Shown here piece by piece: positions 17,476-26,721 of a stretch of 31,433 nt of DNA (position 1 is the first letter of the stretch; every line of letters starts with the position of its first letter). The stretch comes from Bacteroides sp. OF04-15BH (GTDB taxonomy: Bacteria; Bacteroidota; Bacteroidia; Bacteroidales; Bacteroidaceae), in NCBI RefSeq assembly GCF_003477995.1, contig NZ_QUEM01000035.1:1-31433 (forward strand), in the 5' to 3' direction. A program made the position numbers and the translations under genes. Under the pieces are notes generated by a model. That model was given only the letters and a program-made list of their open reading frames with translations, had not been told where the DNA came from and made no database searches.

Positions 17476-17483
17476 TATCTTTG
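17476..17483 (+). promoter_or_regulatory. Candidate -7 box for the efflux operon
   Basis: TATCTTTG matches TAnnTTTG. Transcription would start near 17490, with a leader of about 105 bases to the TolC ATG at 17597. TTTG at 17447-17450 is too far away (25-base spacer) for an ideal -33. Confidence 0.5.
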
Positions 17484-17596
17484 TCTCACCAATAGAAAAT
17501 GACTCAAAACAGAGTTTTAGCTATAGGCTGTCGGATGTGAACCCGGCAGATGTGGCCATCTGGAAAAGATTGAGTAACAGTAGTATTTGTATACAG

Positions 17597-18904
17597 ATGA
17601 CAGGTAAGAGATTGTTTTTGTATTTGGGCTTTCAAAGCCTGTTGGGGTTGGCTGTGGCCCAGCCCCGTGTGGTGACTCTTGAGGAATTGTTTCAGTGTAT
17701 CGACGCCTACAACCGGAATGTCAAGTCGGGCGAGTTGCAGATCCGACAGTCCGAGGCGGCTATTGAGGTTGCGAAAAACGACCGTTTGCCTTCGTTGCAG
17801 CTGTCGGCCGACTGGCGTTATATCGGCGACGGCTTTACGACCGACCGTAACTTCTCCAACGGAGAACCGGCAGACATGCCTCATGCCGGAAATTCCTTCC
17901 TCCTGAAGGCTACACAGACGGTTTACCAGGGCGGAGCCATTTCGCGGAATATCGAGCGCAGTAAGATTCATAAGAAAGTAGCCGAGGACCGATTGCACAA
18001 AACGCGTCAGGATGTTCGTTTTCTGCTTTTGGGGCACTATCTGGACATCTTCCAGTTGTCCAATCAGAAAAAGGTTTATGAGCGCAACATCGAGCAGACC
18101 CGGCTGCTGGTGCGCGATATGGAAGCTGCCTACCGTCAGGGTACGGCTCTGAAGAGCGACATCACCCGTTATGAGCTCCAGTTGCAGAACGTGCAGCTGC
18201 GCCTCACCCATGTTCAGAACCAGATGGACATCCTGAACCATCAGCTGGTCACTTCCATCGGCTGGCCCGTTACTACGGTGATCGAGCCGGATACAACGAT
18301 GCTGAAGCAGACCGCCGTGGAGCGTCTGCCCGAGAAAAGCTGGATTGAAAGAGCGCAGGATGCCCCGCAGATGCGTCTGGCCCGCGCGCAGGTAGATTTA
18401 AGCAAGAACAGCGAACAGTTGCTGAAAGCCGGTATGCGTCCGCACCTTTTCCTGAAAGCTGAGCATGAGTTTTCCGGTCCGATATTGGTAGAAGTGCCGG
18501 CCATTGACAAGAACTTCGGGTTCTGGAGTGCCGGTGTGGGCTTGTCCTATAATATTGATGCCCTGTACCGCAACCGGCGCAAGCTGAAGCAGAACAAGGT
18601 GGAGCAGCTCGACATGCAGGAGAAGGCCGCTTTGGCCGAAGAAGAACTGCTGAACGACATTCACGAGGCTTATGTCAATCTGGATGAGGCTTACGTGCGG
18701 TTGGAAACACAGAAGAAGAGCGTGCAGCTGGCGCATGAGAACTATTACATCGTGAAGCAGCGCTACATGAACGGACAGGCGCTGATTACCGATATGCTCG
18801 ATGCCAGCAACACCCAGCTTGAGATGGAACTGGAACTGGCCAATGCCCAGATCGGCATTCTGTATCAATACTATCTGCTGCGCAAGGTGGCAGGTATTCT
18901 GTAA
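17597..18904 (+). CDS. TolC-family outer-membrane efflux protein
   Basis: The 435-residue protein starts with a signal peptide (MTGKRLFLYLGFQSLLGLAVAQ). The body has two TolC halves of long amphipathic helices: about 28-215 (VTLEELFQCIDAYNRNVKSGELQIRQSEAAIEVAKNDRLPSLQLSA, read in pieces) and about 250-430 (RARAQVDLSKNSEQLLKAGMRP...LDEAYVRLETQKKSVQLAHENYYIVKQRYMNGQALITDMLDA, read in pieces). The closing YxxGxxxxxDxLDA-like block is the usual TolC signature. It forms the outer-membrane channel for the adaptor and pump encoded next, 48 bases downstream. The upstream in-frame ATG at 17537 would add residues without a leader, so 17597 is preferred. Confidence 0.88.
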   Translation: MTGKRLFLYLGFQSLLGLAVAQPRVVTLEELFQCIDAYNRNVKSGELQIRQSEAAIEVAKNDRLPSLQLSADWRYIGDGFTTDRNFSNGEPADMPHAGNSFLLKATQTVYQGGAISRNIERSKIHKKVAEDRLHKTRQDVRFLLLGHYLDIFQLSNQKKVYERNIEQTRLLVRDMEAAYRQGTALKSDITRYELQLQNVQLRLTHVQNQMDILNHQLVTSIGWPVTTVIEPDTTMLKQTAVERLPEKSWIERAQDAPQMRLARAQVDLSKNSEQLLKAGMRPHLFLKAEHEFSGPILVEVPAIDKNFGFWSAGVGLSYNIDALYRNRRKLKQNKVEQLDMQEKAALAEEELLNDIHEAYVNLDEAYVRLETQKKSVQLAHENYYIVKQRYMNGQALITDMLDASNTQLEMELELANAQIGILYQYYLLRKVAGIL

Positions 18905-18952
18905 GAAAAACAAAGCAATTCTGTAAAACGAAAATAAAAGGATAACAATAAT

Positions 18953-19987
18953 ATGATCAAGAACAAAAGACGGGCTATACCCAATTTCTTCATTGCCTTG
19001 TGCTTGGTAGCCGGCATCAGCTGGGTGGGCGGCAAGTTCATTCATCTCTCCAACGTGGAGTTTACAGACAATGCCCAGATCAAACAGCACCTCACTCCGG
19101 TGAACACCCGGGTGCAGGGATTTATCAAGAAGATTTATTTCGACGAGTATCAGAATGTGAAGAAAGGCGATACGCTGGTGGTCATTGAGGACATCGAATA
19201 CCAGCTGCGTGTGGCTCAGGCGGAGGCCGACCTGCAAAATGCCCTCACCGGAAAGGATGTGATGCACACAACGATTAACACAACACACAACAACATACTG
19301 GTGACTGATGCCGCCATCGAGGAGCAGCGCATCCGTCTGAAAAATGCCGAGACCGACTACAAGCGTTACCTGGAACTGGTCAAGCAGGAGGCTGTCACCC
19401 CGCAACAGTTCGACCGCGTGCAGACGGAGTATGAGGCTACCAAAGCCAAGTATGAACAGCTGTTGCGACAGAAGGAGTCGGCCTCGCTGGTCAAGCAGGA
19501 GCAGACCCAGCGTCTGGGACAGAATGAATCGGCCATCAAACTGGCGCAGGCCGCTTTGAAGCTGGCCAAACTGAACCTGTCCTATACCGTTATTCTGGCC
19601 ACAACCGACGGAGTGACCGGCCGCAAGGATATTCACGAAGGCGAGCTGGTGCAGCCGGGACAGACTCTGGTCACTCTGGTCGACGGTACCGAGAAATGGA
19701 TTATAGCCAACTATAAGGAAACCCAGACAACCAATATGAAGGAAGGACAGCGGGTGGAAGTGAAAGTCGATGCCATCCCCGATGTGACCTTCGAAGGACG
19801 TATCACCTCCATCTCCGATGCCACCGGAGCAGCCTATTCCGTTATTCCGCAGGATAATTCAGCCGGAAACTTCGTCAAGGTGGAGCAGCGCATTCCCGTG
19901 CGTATCGAATTCACCGAGAACAATTCCAGAGAGAACCTGTCGCGTCTGCGTGCCGGCATGAACGCGGAATGCTCTGTAAAAATGTAA
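18953..19987 (+). CDS. HlyD/EmrA-type membrane-fusion protein
   Basis: The 344-residue adaptor has one N-terminal membrane helix (about 11-30), then a first lipoyl half (VNTRVQGFIKKIYFDEYQNVKKGDTLVVIED, about 50-80). A long coiled-coil hairpin follows (about 83-205, rich in Q, E, K and A), then the second lipoyl half (ATTDGVTGRKDIHEGELVQPGQTLVTLVD) and a beta-barrel region (KEGQRVEVKVDAIPDVTFEGRITSIS). EmrA-like adaptors link an MFS pump to TolC. It is 48 bases after the TolC gene and 14 bases before the MFS gene. Confidence 0.9.
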   Translation: MIKNKRRAIPNFFIALCLVAGISWVGGKFIHLSNVEFTDNAQIKQHLTPVNTRVQGFIKKIYFDEYQNVKKGDTLVVIEDIEYQLRVAQAEADLQNALTGKDVMHTTINTTHNNILVTDAAIEEQRIRLKNAETDYKRYLELVKQEAVTPQQFDRVQTEYEATKAKYEQLLRQKESASLVKQEQTQRLGQNESAIKLAQAALKLAKLNLSYTVILATTDGVTGRKDIHEGELVQPGQTLVTLVDGTEKWIIANYKETQTTNMKEGQRVEVKVDAIPDVTFEGRITSISDATGAAYSVIPQDNSAGNFVKVEQRIPVRIEFTENNSRENLSRLRAGMNAECSVKM

Positions 19988-20001
19988 AGGAGTAGGTGCA
20001 G

Positions 20002-21570
20002 ATGGCAGAAGTTCGTCCTAGAATCAGCTATTTCAAGGAGGGGATACCTACTCCCGTCTGTATGTTCCTGTCCATGTTCTTTGCCATGGTCTTCCAGTTC
20101 AACGGAGGAGTGTTTCTGCCCACGGCCTATCAGATGTCGAGCGCCCTGGGATGCATACAGGAAGATGTCAATATGGCGGCCTATGCTTCCTACATTGGCA
20201 TGACGGTGATTTTCCCCATTCTGTTTCGTTTGAAAGCCCGTTTCACCACGCGCCGTATCCTGCTTACGGTGTGCGCCGTGCTGGTTACGTGTAACCTCAT
20301 TACGCTGCACACCGATCAGGTGCCGGTATTTGTCGTGGTGTGTTTCATCTCCGGATTTTTCCGTATGTGGGGCACCTTCGAGTGCTTCTCCAACACACGG
20401 TTGAGTGTCACTCCCTCAGGCAACTTTTCCGTGTTCTATCCGGTGATTTATATCGTGGTACTCGAGAGCATCCAGCTTTCGGGGCTGGTAGCCACACATT
20501 TGAGCGACTGGGCCACCTGGCGCTATATGCACTGGCTGGTCATCGCTTTTTTGCTGGTCGTGTGGCTGCTTGTTTTTCTGTGCACCCGCCCGGTACGCAA
20601 CGGCAAGAAGGTTCCTCTTTACGGAGTGGACTGGGTGAGTGCCTTTTTATGGACCTTGATTCTCTTTTCCGTGGTGTTTATCTGCATCTACGGAGAATAC
20701 TACGACTGGCTGGACAGTGCCAAGATCCGTCTGGCTCTGGTGGTGGCCGCCGTGTCGCTGATGGTCAATATCAACCGCATGTGTATGCAGAAGCGCCCTT
20801 ACATTGACATACAGGTGTTCCGCTACCGGCATTTCCCCACCATCCTGTTCCTGTTTCTGATGCTCTGCTTCTTTCTGACGGTTTCGTCCGTGCTTCAGAA
20901 CCTGTTCATGACTTCGGTGCTGGGCTACGACAGCCTGAATGCCGTGTCGCTCAACTGGTATGTCTTTGTGGGCATTCTCATCGGTGCGGCAACGGTGTTC
21001 TACCGTCAGGTAGTCCTGCGCAAGGGCTTCAAATTCTTGATTTTCGTGGGCTTCCTGCTGATTGTCGCCTATCAGTATTACATGTATTTTCTGATTGATC
21101 CGGAGCTCAACATCGAGAGTTTCTATGTACCCAATCTGCTCAAGGGCATCGGTTATGGCATCCTTTATATCTGTCTGACCATCTACATTGCCAAGAGTGT
21201 CCCTTTCAAGCATTTCTTTCAGGGACTCTGTGTGCTCAGTTTCATCCGTACCAGTGTGGCTACCCCTTTGGGTACTGCTATTTTGAACCGGGCCATGAAA
21301 TATATGCAGAAAGACAATATCGGGCTGCTCAGCCGCAATATTGACCAGAGCTATACCACGCAGACGGGCCATTCCGGTTTTCAGGAACTCTATGCCGAGG
21401 TGATCCGTCAGACCATGCTGACCAGCCTGAAGGAACTGTTCGGAGTGGTGTGTATCATCGGTTCCGTGTTCCTGCTGGCGGTACTGTTCTTTCACCCGAT
21501 CCGTTCGCGGTGGCACTATTATCAGCGGCGTCACCGCTCACAATCCCTGCAACATCTTCATCGTTCATAA
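20002..21570 (+). CDS. MFS efflux transporter (DHA2/EmrB-like), inner-membrane pump
   Basis: The protein of about 522 residues has roughly 14 hydrophobic segments, as in the DHA2 drug:proton antiporters that pair with EmrA-type adaptors. Canonical MFS motifs are weak: the loop after helix 2 reads FRLKARFTTRRILL, in the position of motif A, and no clear EmrB 'motif C' was recognised. It is therefore a divergent Bacteroidetes member. The ATG at 20002 has a good AGGAG nine bases upstream (19988-19992), unusual for this phylum, so it is preferred over the GTG at 19996. The substrate is unknown; toxic organic compounds, bile salts or fatty acids are possible. It is the last gene of the operon. Confidence 0.85.
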   Translation: MAEVRPRISYFKEGIPTPVCMFLSMFFAMVFQFNGGVFLPTAYQMSSALGCIQEDVNMAAYASYIGMTVIFPILFRLKARFTTRRILLTVCAVLVTCNLITLHTDQVPVFVVVCFISGFFRMWGTFECFSNTRLSVTPSGNFSVFYPVIYIVVLESIQLSGLVATHLSDWATWRYMHWLVIAFLLVVWLLVFLCTRPVRNGKKVPLYGVDWVSAFLWTLILFSVVFICIYGEYYDWLDSAKIRLALVVAAVSLMVNINRMCMQKRPYIDIQVFRYRHFPTILFLFLMLCFFLTVSSVLQNLFMTSVLGYDSLNAVSLNWYVFVGILIGAATVFYRQVVLRKGFKFLIFVGFLLIVAYQYYMYFLIDPELNIESFYVPNLLKGIGYGILYICLTIYIAKSVPFKHFFQGLCVLSFIRTSVATPLGTAILNRAMKYMQKDNIGLLSRNIDQSYTTQTGHSGFQELYAEVIRQTMLTSLKELFGVVCIIGSVFLLAVLFFHPIRSRWHYYQRRHRSQSLQHLHRS

Positions 21571-21574
21571 TCAC

Positions 21575-21619
21575 GAAGGCCCCGGCGAATGGGAATCAAA
21601 TCCCATTGCCGGGGCCTTC
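21575..21619. terminator. GC-rich hairpin between convergent genes
   Basis: A 12-bp stem (21575-21586 with 21608-21619) is extended by 7 bp (21588-21594 with 21601-21607) past one bulged G, with a six-base loop. It starts four bases after the MFS stop and 36 bases beyond the POT transporter stop. The T tract is poor on both sides. Confidence 0.7.
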
Positions 21620-21654
21620 AATATTTTGAAGTTGTCTTTTTCGTTACGGGGCCG

Positions 21655-23256
21655 TTATTCCAGTCCGTGCATCATTTTTTTCAGAATGCCCGTCAGGCAG
21701 AACAGAATTACCGCCGCTACGGCACTCATGATGGCAAAGAGCATGAAGAAGTCAAACAGATCGGCCACATGATAGCCCAGCAAGTGCTTGTCCACTCCTT
21801 CCTCAGGATAATAGCTGCTCAGCATGCCGGCAAATTTGTTGGCCGCTGCCGTACTCATGTACCACACACCCATCATCAGTGAGGAGAAACGTGCCGGAGA
21901 GAGTTTGTTTACCATAGACAGACCGATGGGGGAGAGACAGATTTCGCCCATGGTGTGCAGCATATACAGACTGGTGAGCCACAACATGCTGACTTTGACA
22001 TTCGGGTCCAGATCCTTCACTCCGAAAGCGATGACCACATAACCCACAGCCAGCAGCAACAGACCGATGGCCTGTTTCATGGGCGACGACGGTTCCAGAC
22101 CGCGCTTGTCCAATGCGCCCCACAGAGCGGTGAAGAGCGGGGTGAGGCACACCAGCATTACCGGGTTGAATGACTGGAAATAAGAAGCCGGCATTTCCCA
22201 GCTGCCCAGATGGCGGTCGGTCTGCTCGTCGGCAAAGAAGGTAAGCGAAGCGCCTGCCTGCTCGTAGGCCGACCAGAAGAAGATCACGAAGAAGGCAATG
22301 ATATAAATCACTCCGATGCGTGCTTGTTCGATGCGGGTGAGCGACTTGTCCGTGATGATAATCACCGGCACCACGATGCTGATGGCATAGATGGCCGTAC
22401 CGATCAGGTCAGCGCCCTCGAAGATGCGGTTCCAGTCGTGCAGATAGTTCCAGTTGATGGAGAAGAGCAGAAACAGCACGACGGCCGACAGAATGCCCAG
22501 AATGGTTTTACGGCTGGAACCCGATTTCGTCGGAGCGGCTGCAACTTGCTGTGTGCCGGTTCCTGTCTGCTGTGTGCCGGCCGTAGTCTGCTGCGCGTTG
22601 GCTTTGGCAGCCGGAACCGTTCCGATGGGTGCTCCTTCAGGAGTCACGATATATTTGTTCTTGAACGCACAGAAAAGTACCGTTCCCAGAATCATACCGA
22701 CACAGGCCGAAAGGAATCCCCATTTGAAATCGTCCGGATTGCCCGTGTCGCCTACGAAGCCACACCACAGCGGCGCGATGAAGGAACCCACGTTCACACC
22801 CATATAGAAGATGGTGAAGGCCGAGTCCTTGCGGTGGTCTGTCGGTTCATACAGGTCGCCCACCATAGTCGAGATGTTCGGTTTGAAGAAACCGTTTCCC
22901 ATAATCAGCGTGAAGAGTCCGAGGAACATGAGCGGCACCGACAGTCCGGTCTGCTGATGGAAGCACGCGCTCAGGAACATGAAGAACTGTCCCAGAGCCA
23001 TGATCACGGCACCGAACACGATGGATTTCCGGTTGCCCCAGTAGCGGTCGGCAATGTATCCGCCGATCAGCGGGGTGAGGTAGACCAGTCCGGTGTAGCT
23101 GCCGTAGATTTCCGAAGCCAGTTCCTTGTTGAAGAGCAGCGCCTGCGTCATATACAGGATGAAGATGGCGCGCATGCCGTAATAGCTGAAGCGTTCCCAC
23201 ATTTCCGTGGCAAACAAAAGATAAAGTCCTTTAGGATGTTTTGCTGAAAAACTCAT
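21655..23256 (-). CDS. POT/PTR-family proton-dependent oligopeptide transporter
   Basis: The 533-residue inner-membrane symporter imports di- and tripeptides with protons. The signature ExxERFxYYG is present (E18MWERFSYYG), as is the second family motif FYMGVNVGSF (about 150-159). FFWSAYEQAGASLTFFAD matches the helix 7 substrate-site region. Between the two six-helix halves lies an unusual Gln/Thr/Gly/Ala-rich linker (about 203-249, with QQTTAGTQQTGTGTQQ). The start at 23256 (MSFSAKHPKG) is favoured because the longer frame from 23373 would begin inside the preceding glutamine synthetase terminator. It lies downstream of glnN on the same strand but is separated by that terminator. Confidence 0.9.
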   Translation of the reverse strand: MSFSAKHPKGLYLLFATEMWERFSYYGMRAIFILYMTQALLFNKELASEIYGSYTGLVYLTPLIGGYIADRYWGNRKSIVFGAVIMALGQFFMFLSACFHQQTGLSVPLMFLGLFTLIMGNGFFKPNISTMVGDLYEPTDHRKDSAFTIFYMGVNVGSFIAPLWCGFVGDTGNPDDFKWGFLSACVGMILGTVLFCAFKNKYIVTPEGAPIGTVPAAKANAQQTTAGTQQTGTGTQQVAAAPTKSGSSRKTILGILSAVVLFLLFSINWNYLHDWNRIFEGADLIGTAIYAISIVVPVIIITDKSLTRIEQARIGVIYIIAFFVIFFWSAYEQAGASLTFFADEQTDRHLGSWEMPASYFQSFNPVMLVCLTPLFTALWGALDKRGLEPSSPMKQAIGLLLLAVGYVVIAFGVKDLDPNVKVSMLWLTSLYMLHTMGEICLSPIGLSMVNKLSPARFSSLMMGVWYMSTAAANKFAGMLSSYYPEEGVDKHLLGYHVADLFDFFMLFAIMSAVAAVILFCLTGILKKMMHGLE

Positions 23257-23316
23257 TTTTGTTCTGTTGTTTTTATGATCGTTTTGTTTTAAGTTTCGGT
23301 TCGGACAGATATAAAC

Positions 23317-23365
23317 AAAAACGAGAAAGTGGCGTCTGCATGAGGCGCACCTTCTCGTTTGTTTC
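23317..23365 (-). terminator. Terminator of the glutamine synthetase gene
   Basis: An imperfect stem (23321-23334 with 23346-23358, one mismatch and one bulge) lies 25 bases downstream of the glnN stop. On the minus strand it runs into GTTTTTGTTT. It separates glnN from the POT gene. Confidence 0.65.
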
Positions 23366-23382
23366 AGATACAATCTCTTGTA

Positions 23383-25575
23383 TTATCTGATGAACAGAAG
23401 TTCTCTGTATTTCGGCAGTGGCCACAGCTCGTCGTCCACGATCAGTTCGAGCTTGTCCACATGATATCTGATTTCCTCCAGTTTCGGTGCCACGGTGTCG
23501 TGATAAGCGATTGCTTTCTCGCGCTCGCTCTCAATCTGGTTGGCCACCTTGCGGGCTTCGATCAGTTTCTCCACATTTTCGGTGATGAAGCTGGAGTGTG
23601 CGGCGATGTTACGGATCAGTTCCACGTTCTTGGCGCTCAGTCGGGCTGCCTCCTCTGCCGGGAAGATCTGCTGCATCTTGTGCACATTGTCAATCAGTGT
23701 GCTCTGGTAGCGGGTAGCCACCGGAATGATGTGGTTCATACACAGGTCGCCGAAGATGCGGGCCTCGATCTGAACCTTCTTGGTATAAGTTTCCCACTTG
23801 ATTTCGTTACGTGCTTCCAGTTCCGAGCGGGTAAATACGTGTGCTTTTGCAAACATATCCACAGAACTCTGGTCCAGATAGCGGTCGAACACCAGCGGAC
23901 AGCTGGATTCCACATCCAGTCCGCGGCGTGCAGCCTCCTCTTTCCACTCGTCGCTGTAACCGTTTCCGTCGAAGTGGATCGGCTTGCAGGTCTTGATGTC
24001 CTCGCGTACGATCTTCAGGATAGCCTTGGTCTTTTCCATACCGCCGGCAATCAGCGCGTCGACACGCTCCTTGAAGTTGATCAGCGCCTCGGCTACGGCA
24101 GAGTTCAGTGCAATCATTGCGCTGGCGCAGTTAGCCTCAGAACCTACGGCACGGAACTCGAAGCGGTTTCCGGTGAAGGCGAATGAAGAAGTACGGTTGC
24201 GGTCTGTATTATCGATCAGCAATTCCGGGATTTCCGGAATATCCAGTTTCATTTCATGCTTGCCGGCGATGGTAATCAGTTCGTCGTCGCTGGCGTTCTC
24301 CAGATGACTCAGGATTTCTGTCAGCTGGTCGCCGAGGAAAGAAGACACGATTACCGGAGGAGCCTCATGACCACCCAGACGGTGTGCGTTTGTGGCGCTC
24401 ATGATGGAAGCCTTCAGCAGACCGTTGTGCTTGTAAACCGCCATCAGGGTTTCCACGATGAAGGTTACGAAGCGCAGGTTGTCCTGCGGGGTCTTGCCCG
24501 GTCCGTGCAGCAGCACACCGTTGTCGGTAGCCAGTGACCAGTTGTTGTGTTTTCCGGAACCGTTGATTCCGGCAAACGGTTTCTCATGCAGCAAGCAGCG
24601 GAATCCGTGTTTGCGGGCCACCTCTTTCATGAGCGACATGATGAGCATGTTATGGTCGATGGCCAGGTTACACTCCTCATAAATCGGAGCCAGCTCAAAC
24701 TGGTTCGGAGCCACCTCGTTGTGGCGGGTCTTGCAAGGAATACCCAGCTCCAGCGCCTGAATCTCCAGGTCAGACATGAAGGCAGCCACACGGCTTGGGA
24801 TAGAACCGAAATAGTGGTCGTCCATCTGCTGGTTCTTGGCCGAGTCGTGTCCCAGAAGCGTACGGCCGGTCATGAGCAGATCGGGGCGGGTGGCATACAA
24901 GCCTTCATCCACCAGGAAGTACTCCTGTTCCCAACCCAGGTTTACGATGACCTTCTTCACTTCCGGATCAAAATAGTGGCACACATCTGTGGCCGCCTTG
25001 CTCACTGCGTGGATGGCCTTTTTCAGCGGTGCCTTATAATCCAAAGACTCACCGGTGTAAGAGATGAAAACGGTAGGAATCATCAGCGTGTCACCGATGA
25101 CAAACACCGGCGATGCATGATCCCATGCCGAGTAGCCGCGAGCTTCGAAAGTGGAACGGATACCACCGTTCGGGAAAGAAGACGCATCGGTTTCCTGCTG
25201 TACGAGCTGCTTTCCGGAGAATTCTTCGATCATTCCTCCCTTGCCGTCGTGCTCCACAAAAGCGTCATGCTTTTCGGCAGTACCTTCGGTCAGAGGCTGG
25301 AACCAGTGTGTGCAATGGGTTACTCCCAGTTCCATGGCCCATTTCTTCATACCTTCGGCCACCTGATCGGCTGTTTTCAGATCCAAAGAGGCACCGTTGT
25401 CCATCACGTCGCACATTTTCTGGTATGCCTCTGCCGACAGATACTTATACATTTTCTGACGTGTAAAGACATACTTCGCAAAAAATTCCGACGGACGCTC
25501 TTCGGGTTTGTTAAACGCCACGGCCTTTTTCTTAAAAGCCTCACCGACTACTTCAAATCTTAATGATGATGACAT
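23383..25575 (-). CDS. glnN: Glutamine synthetase type III
   Basis: The 730-residue enzyme makes glutamine from glutamate, ammonia and ATP. The length identifies the large GSIII class (types I and II are about 350-470 residues). Active-site blocks visible are GWEQEYFLVD (214-223), NEVAPNQFELAPIY (286-299), NGSGKHNNWSL (338-348) and RLGGHEAPP (399-407). The N-terminal portion (RPSEFFAKYVFT, GGIRSTFEARGY, GESLDYKAPL) is specific to GSIII. It acts as a cytoplasmic oligomer and is a main ammonia-assimilation route in Bacteroides. A -7 box at 25635-25642 and the terminator at 23317-23365 mark it as a single-gene unit. Confidence 0.96.
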   Translation of the reverse strand: MSSSLRFEVVGEAFKKKAVAFNKPEERPSEFFAKYVFTRQKMYKYLSAEAYQKMCDVMDNGASLDLKTADQVAEGMKKWAMELGVTHCTHWFQPLTEGTAEKHDAFVEHDGKGGMIEEFSGKQLVQQETDASSFPNGGIRSTFEARGYSAWDHASPVFVIGDTLMIPTVFISYTGESLDYKAPLKKAIHAVSKAATDVCHYFDPEVKKVIVNLGWEQEYFLVDEGLYATRPDLLMTGRTLLGHDSAKNQQMDDHYFGSIPSRVAAFMSDLEIQALELGIPCKTRHNEVAPNQFELAPIYEECNLAIDHNMLIMSLMKEVARKHGFRCLLHEKPFAGINGSGKHNNWSLATDNGVLLHGPGKTPQDNLRFVTFIVETLMAVYKHNGLLKASIMSATNAHRLGGHEAPPVIVSSFLGDQLTEILSHLENASDDELITIAGKHEMKLDIPEIPELLIDNTDRNRTSSFAFTGNRFEFRAVGSEANCASAMIALNSAVAEALINFKERVDALIAGGMEKTKAILKIVREDIKTCKPIHFDGNGYSDEWKEEAARRGLDVESSCPLVFDRYLDQSSVDMFAKAHVFTRSELEARNEIKWETYTKKVQIEARIFGDLCMNHIIPVATRYQSTLIDNVHKMQQIFPAEEAARLSAKNVELIRNIAAHSSFITENVEKLIEARKVANQIESEREKAIAYHDTVAPKLEEIRYHVDKLELIVDDELWPLPKYRELLFIR

Positions 25576-25634
25576 ATAGTAATTCTGTTTTATTGGATTG
25601 TTGTTCCTAGTGTATAGTACTTCTTTTTCGCGTG

Positions 25635-25642
25635 CAAAGATA
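25635..25642 (-). promoter_or_regulatory. Candidate -7 box for glnN
   Basis: The minus strand reads TATCTTTG (TAnnTTTG), 59 bases before the ATG at 25575. A clear -33 is not seen. Confidence 0.45.
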
Positions 25643-25797
25643 AGATTTCCTTATGAAAATCCCTTTTGTTTTTTCTATTTTGTTTTCAAAAAGTCTGTTT
25701 TCTCCTTTATTGAAAGCATATTTCTTGCTTTTTGCCCGAATAACTGTTGAAACGTACGGCAAATCCTGCTTTGTGGAGACAGAATGCTTTTTCGTTC

Positions 25798-26685
25798 TCA
25801 GTCAATGAAACGGCGGGTCAGATCGCCGAACTCGTCGATGCGGCGGTCGCGGAGGAACGGCCACCAGCGGCGCACGTTTTCCGATCTTTCCAGATCCACT
25901 TCCACCACCACATTTTCCTCCTGGTCCTTGGAGGCGCGGTACAGGAATTCGCCCTGCGGTCCGGCAATGAAGCTGCTGCCCCAGAAGGTGATTCCGTTGG
26001 TCTGGCCGGACGGGTCCGGCTCCCAGCCCACACGGTTCACGGCGATGACCGGCAGTCCGTTGGCCACGGCATGTCCGCGCTGCACGGTGGTCCATGCCTC
26101 GCGCTGTCTTTCCTGCTCCTCTACCGGGTCGCTGCTCTCATAGCCGATGGCTGTAGGATAGATAAGCAGTTCGGCACCCTGCAAAGCCATCAGGCGCGCT
26201 CCTTCGGGATACCACTGGTCCCAGCACACCTGCACGCCCAGTTTTCCCAGCGAAGTCTGAATCGGCTTGAAGCCCAGGTCACCCGGAGTGAAGTAGAACT
26301 TTTCGTAATAAGCCGGGTCATCAGGGATGTGCATCTTGCGGTATTTTCCGGCGATGCTTCCGTCGGTGTCGAACACCACAGCCGTGTTGTGATACAGTCC
26401 GGCCGCTCTTCTTTCAAACAGCGAGGTGACGAGCACAATGCCGAACTGCTTGGCCAGTTCGCCGAAGAAGGCGGTCGACGGGCCCGGTATCGGCTCGGCC
26501 AGATCGAACAGGTTCGTGTTCTCGGTCTGACAGAAATAAAGCGAGTTGTGCAGTTCCTGCAACACCACGAGCTGTGCTCCCTGCTTGTGTACGGATTCTA
26601 TGTTTTTGGCCAGTTTCAGAAGGTTGTCTTTGGTATGCTCTGTATTGGCCTGTTGGATAATGCCTACTTTGATTTTTCTTGCCAT
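25798..26685 (-). CDS. aguB: N-carbamoylputrescine amidase
   Basis: The 295-residue nitrilase-superfamily enzyme hydrolyses N-carbamoylputrescine to putrescine, CO2 and ammonia. The catalytic triad is E44 (LQELHNSLYF), K117 (KYRKMHIPDDP) and C154 (VQVCWDQWYPEGAR). WGSSFIAGPQGE and the C-terminal RRWWPFLRDRR are typical of AguB rather than of other nitrilases. It is the third gene of the minus-strand operon, 36 bases after aguA. No clear hairpin follows its stop. Confidence 0.94.
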   Translation of the reverse strand: MARKIKVGIIQQANTEHTKDNLLKLAKNIESVHKQGAQLVVLQELHNSLYFCQTENTNLFDLAEPIPGPSTAFFGELAKQFGIVLVTSLFERRAAGLYHNTAVVFDTDGSIAGKYRKMHIPDDPAYYEKFYFTPGDLGFKPIQTSLGKLGVQVCWDQWYPEGARLMALQGAELLIYPTAIGYESSDPVEEQERQREAWTTVQRGHAVANGLPVIAVNRVGWEPDPSGQTNGITFWGSSFIAGPQGEFLYRASKDQEENVVVEVDLERSENVRRWWPFLRDRRIDEFGDLTRRFID

Positions 26686-26721
26686 AATGATTTGTTTATG
26701 AAATGATGATGGGATAGGGGG

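Noticed and set aside
22210..23247. 345-codon plus-strand frame opposite the POT transporter
   Set aside because: The translation is rich in H, R, D and E repeats typical of antisense shadows of membrane-protein genes, and the minus strand has clear POT motifs.
24547..25563. 338-codon plus-strand frame opposite glutamine synthetase
   Set aside because: A shadow; the minus strand encodes the full GSIII motif set.
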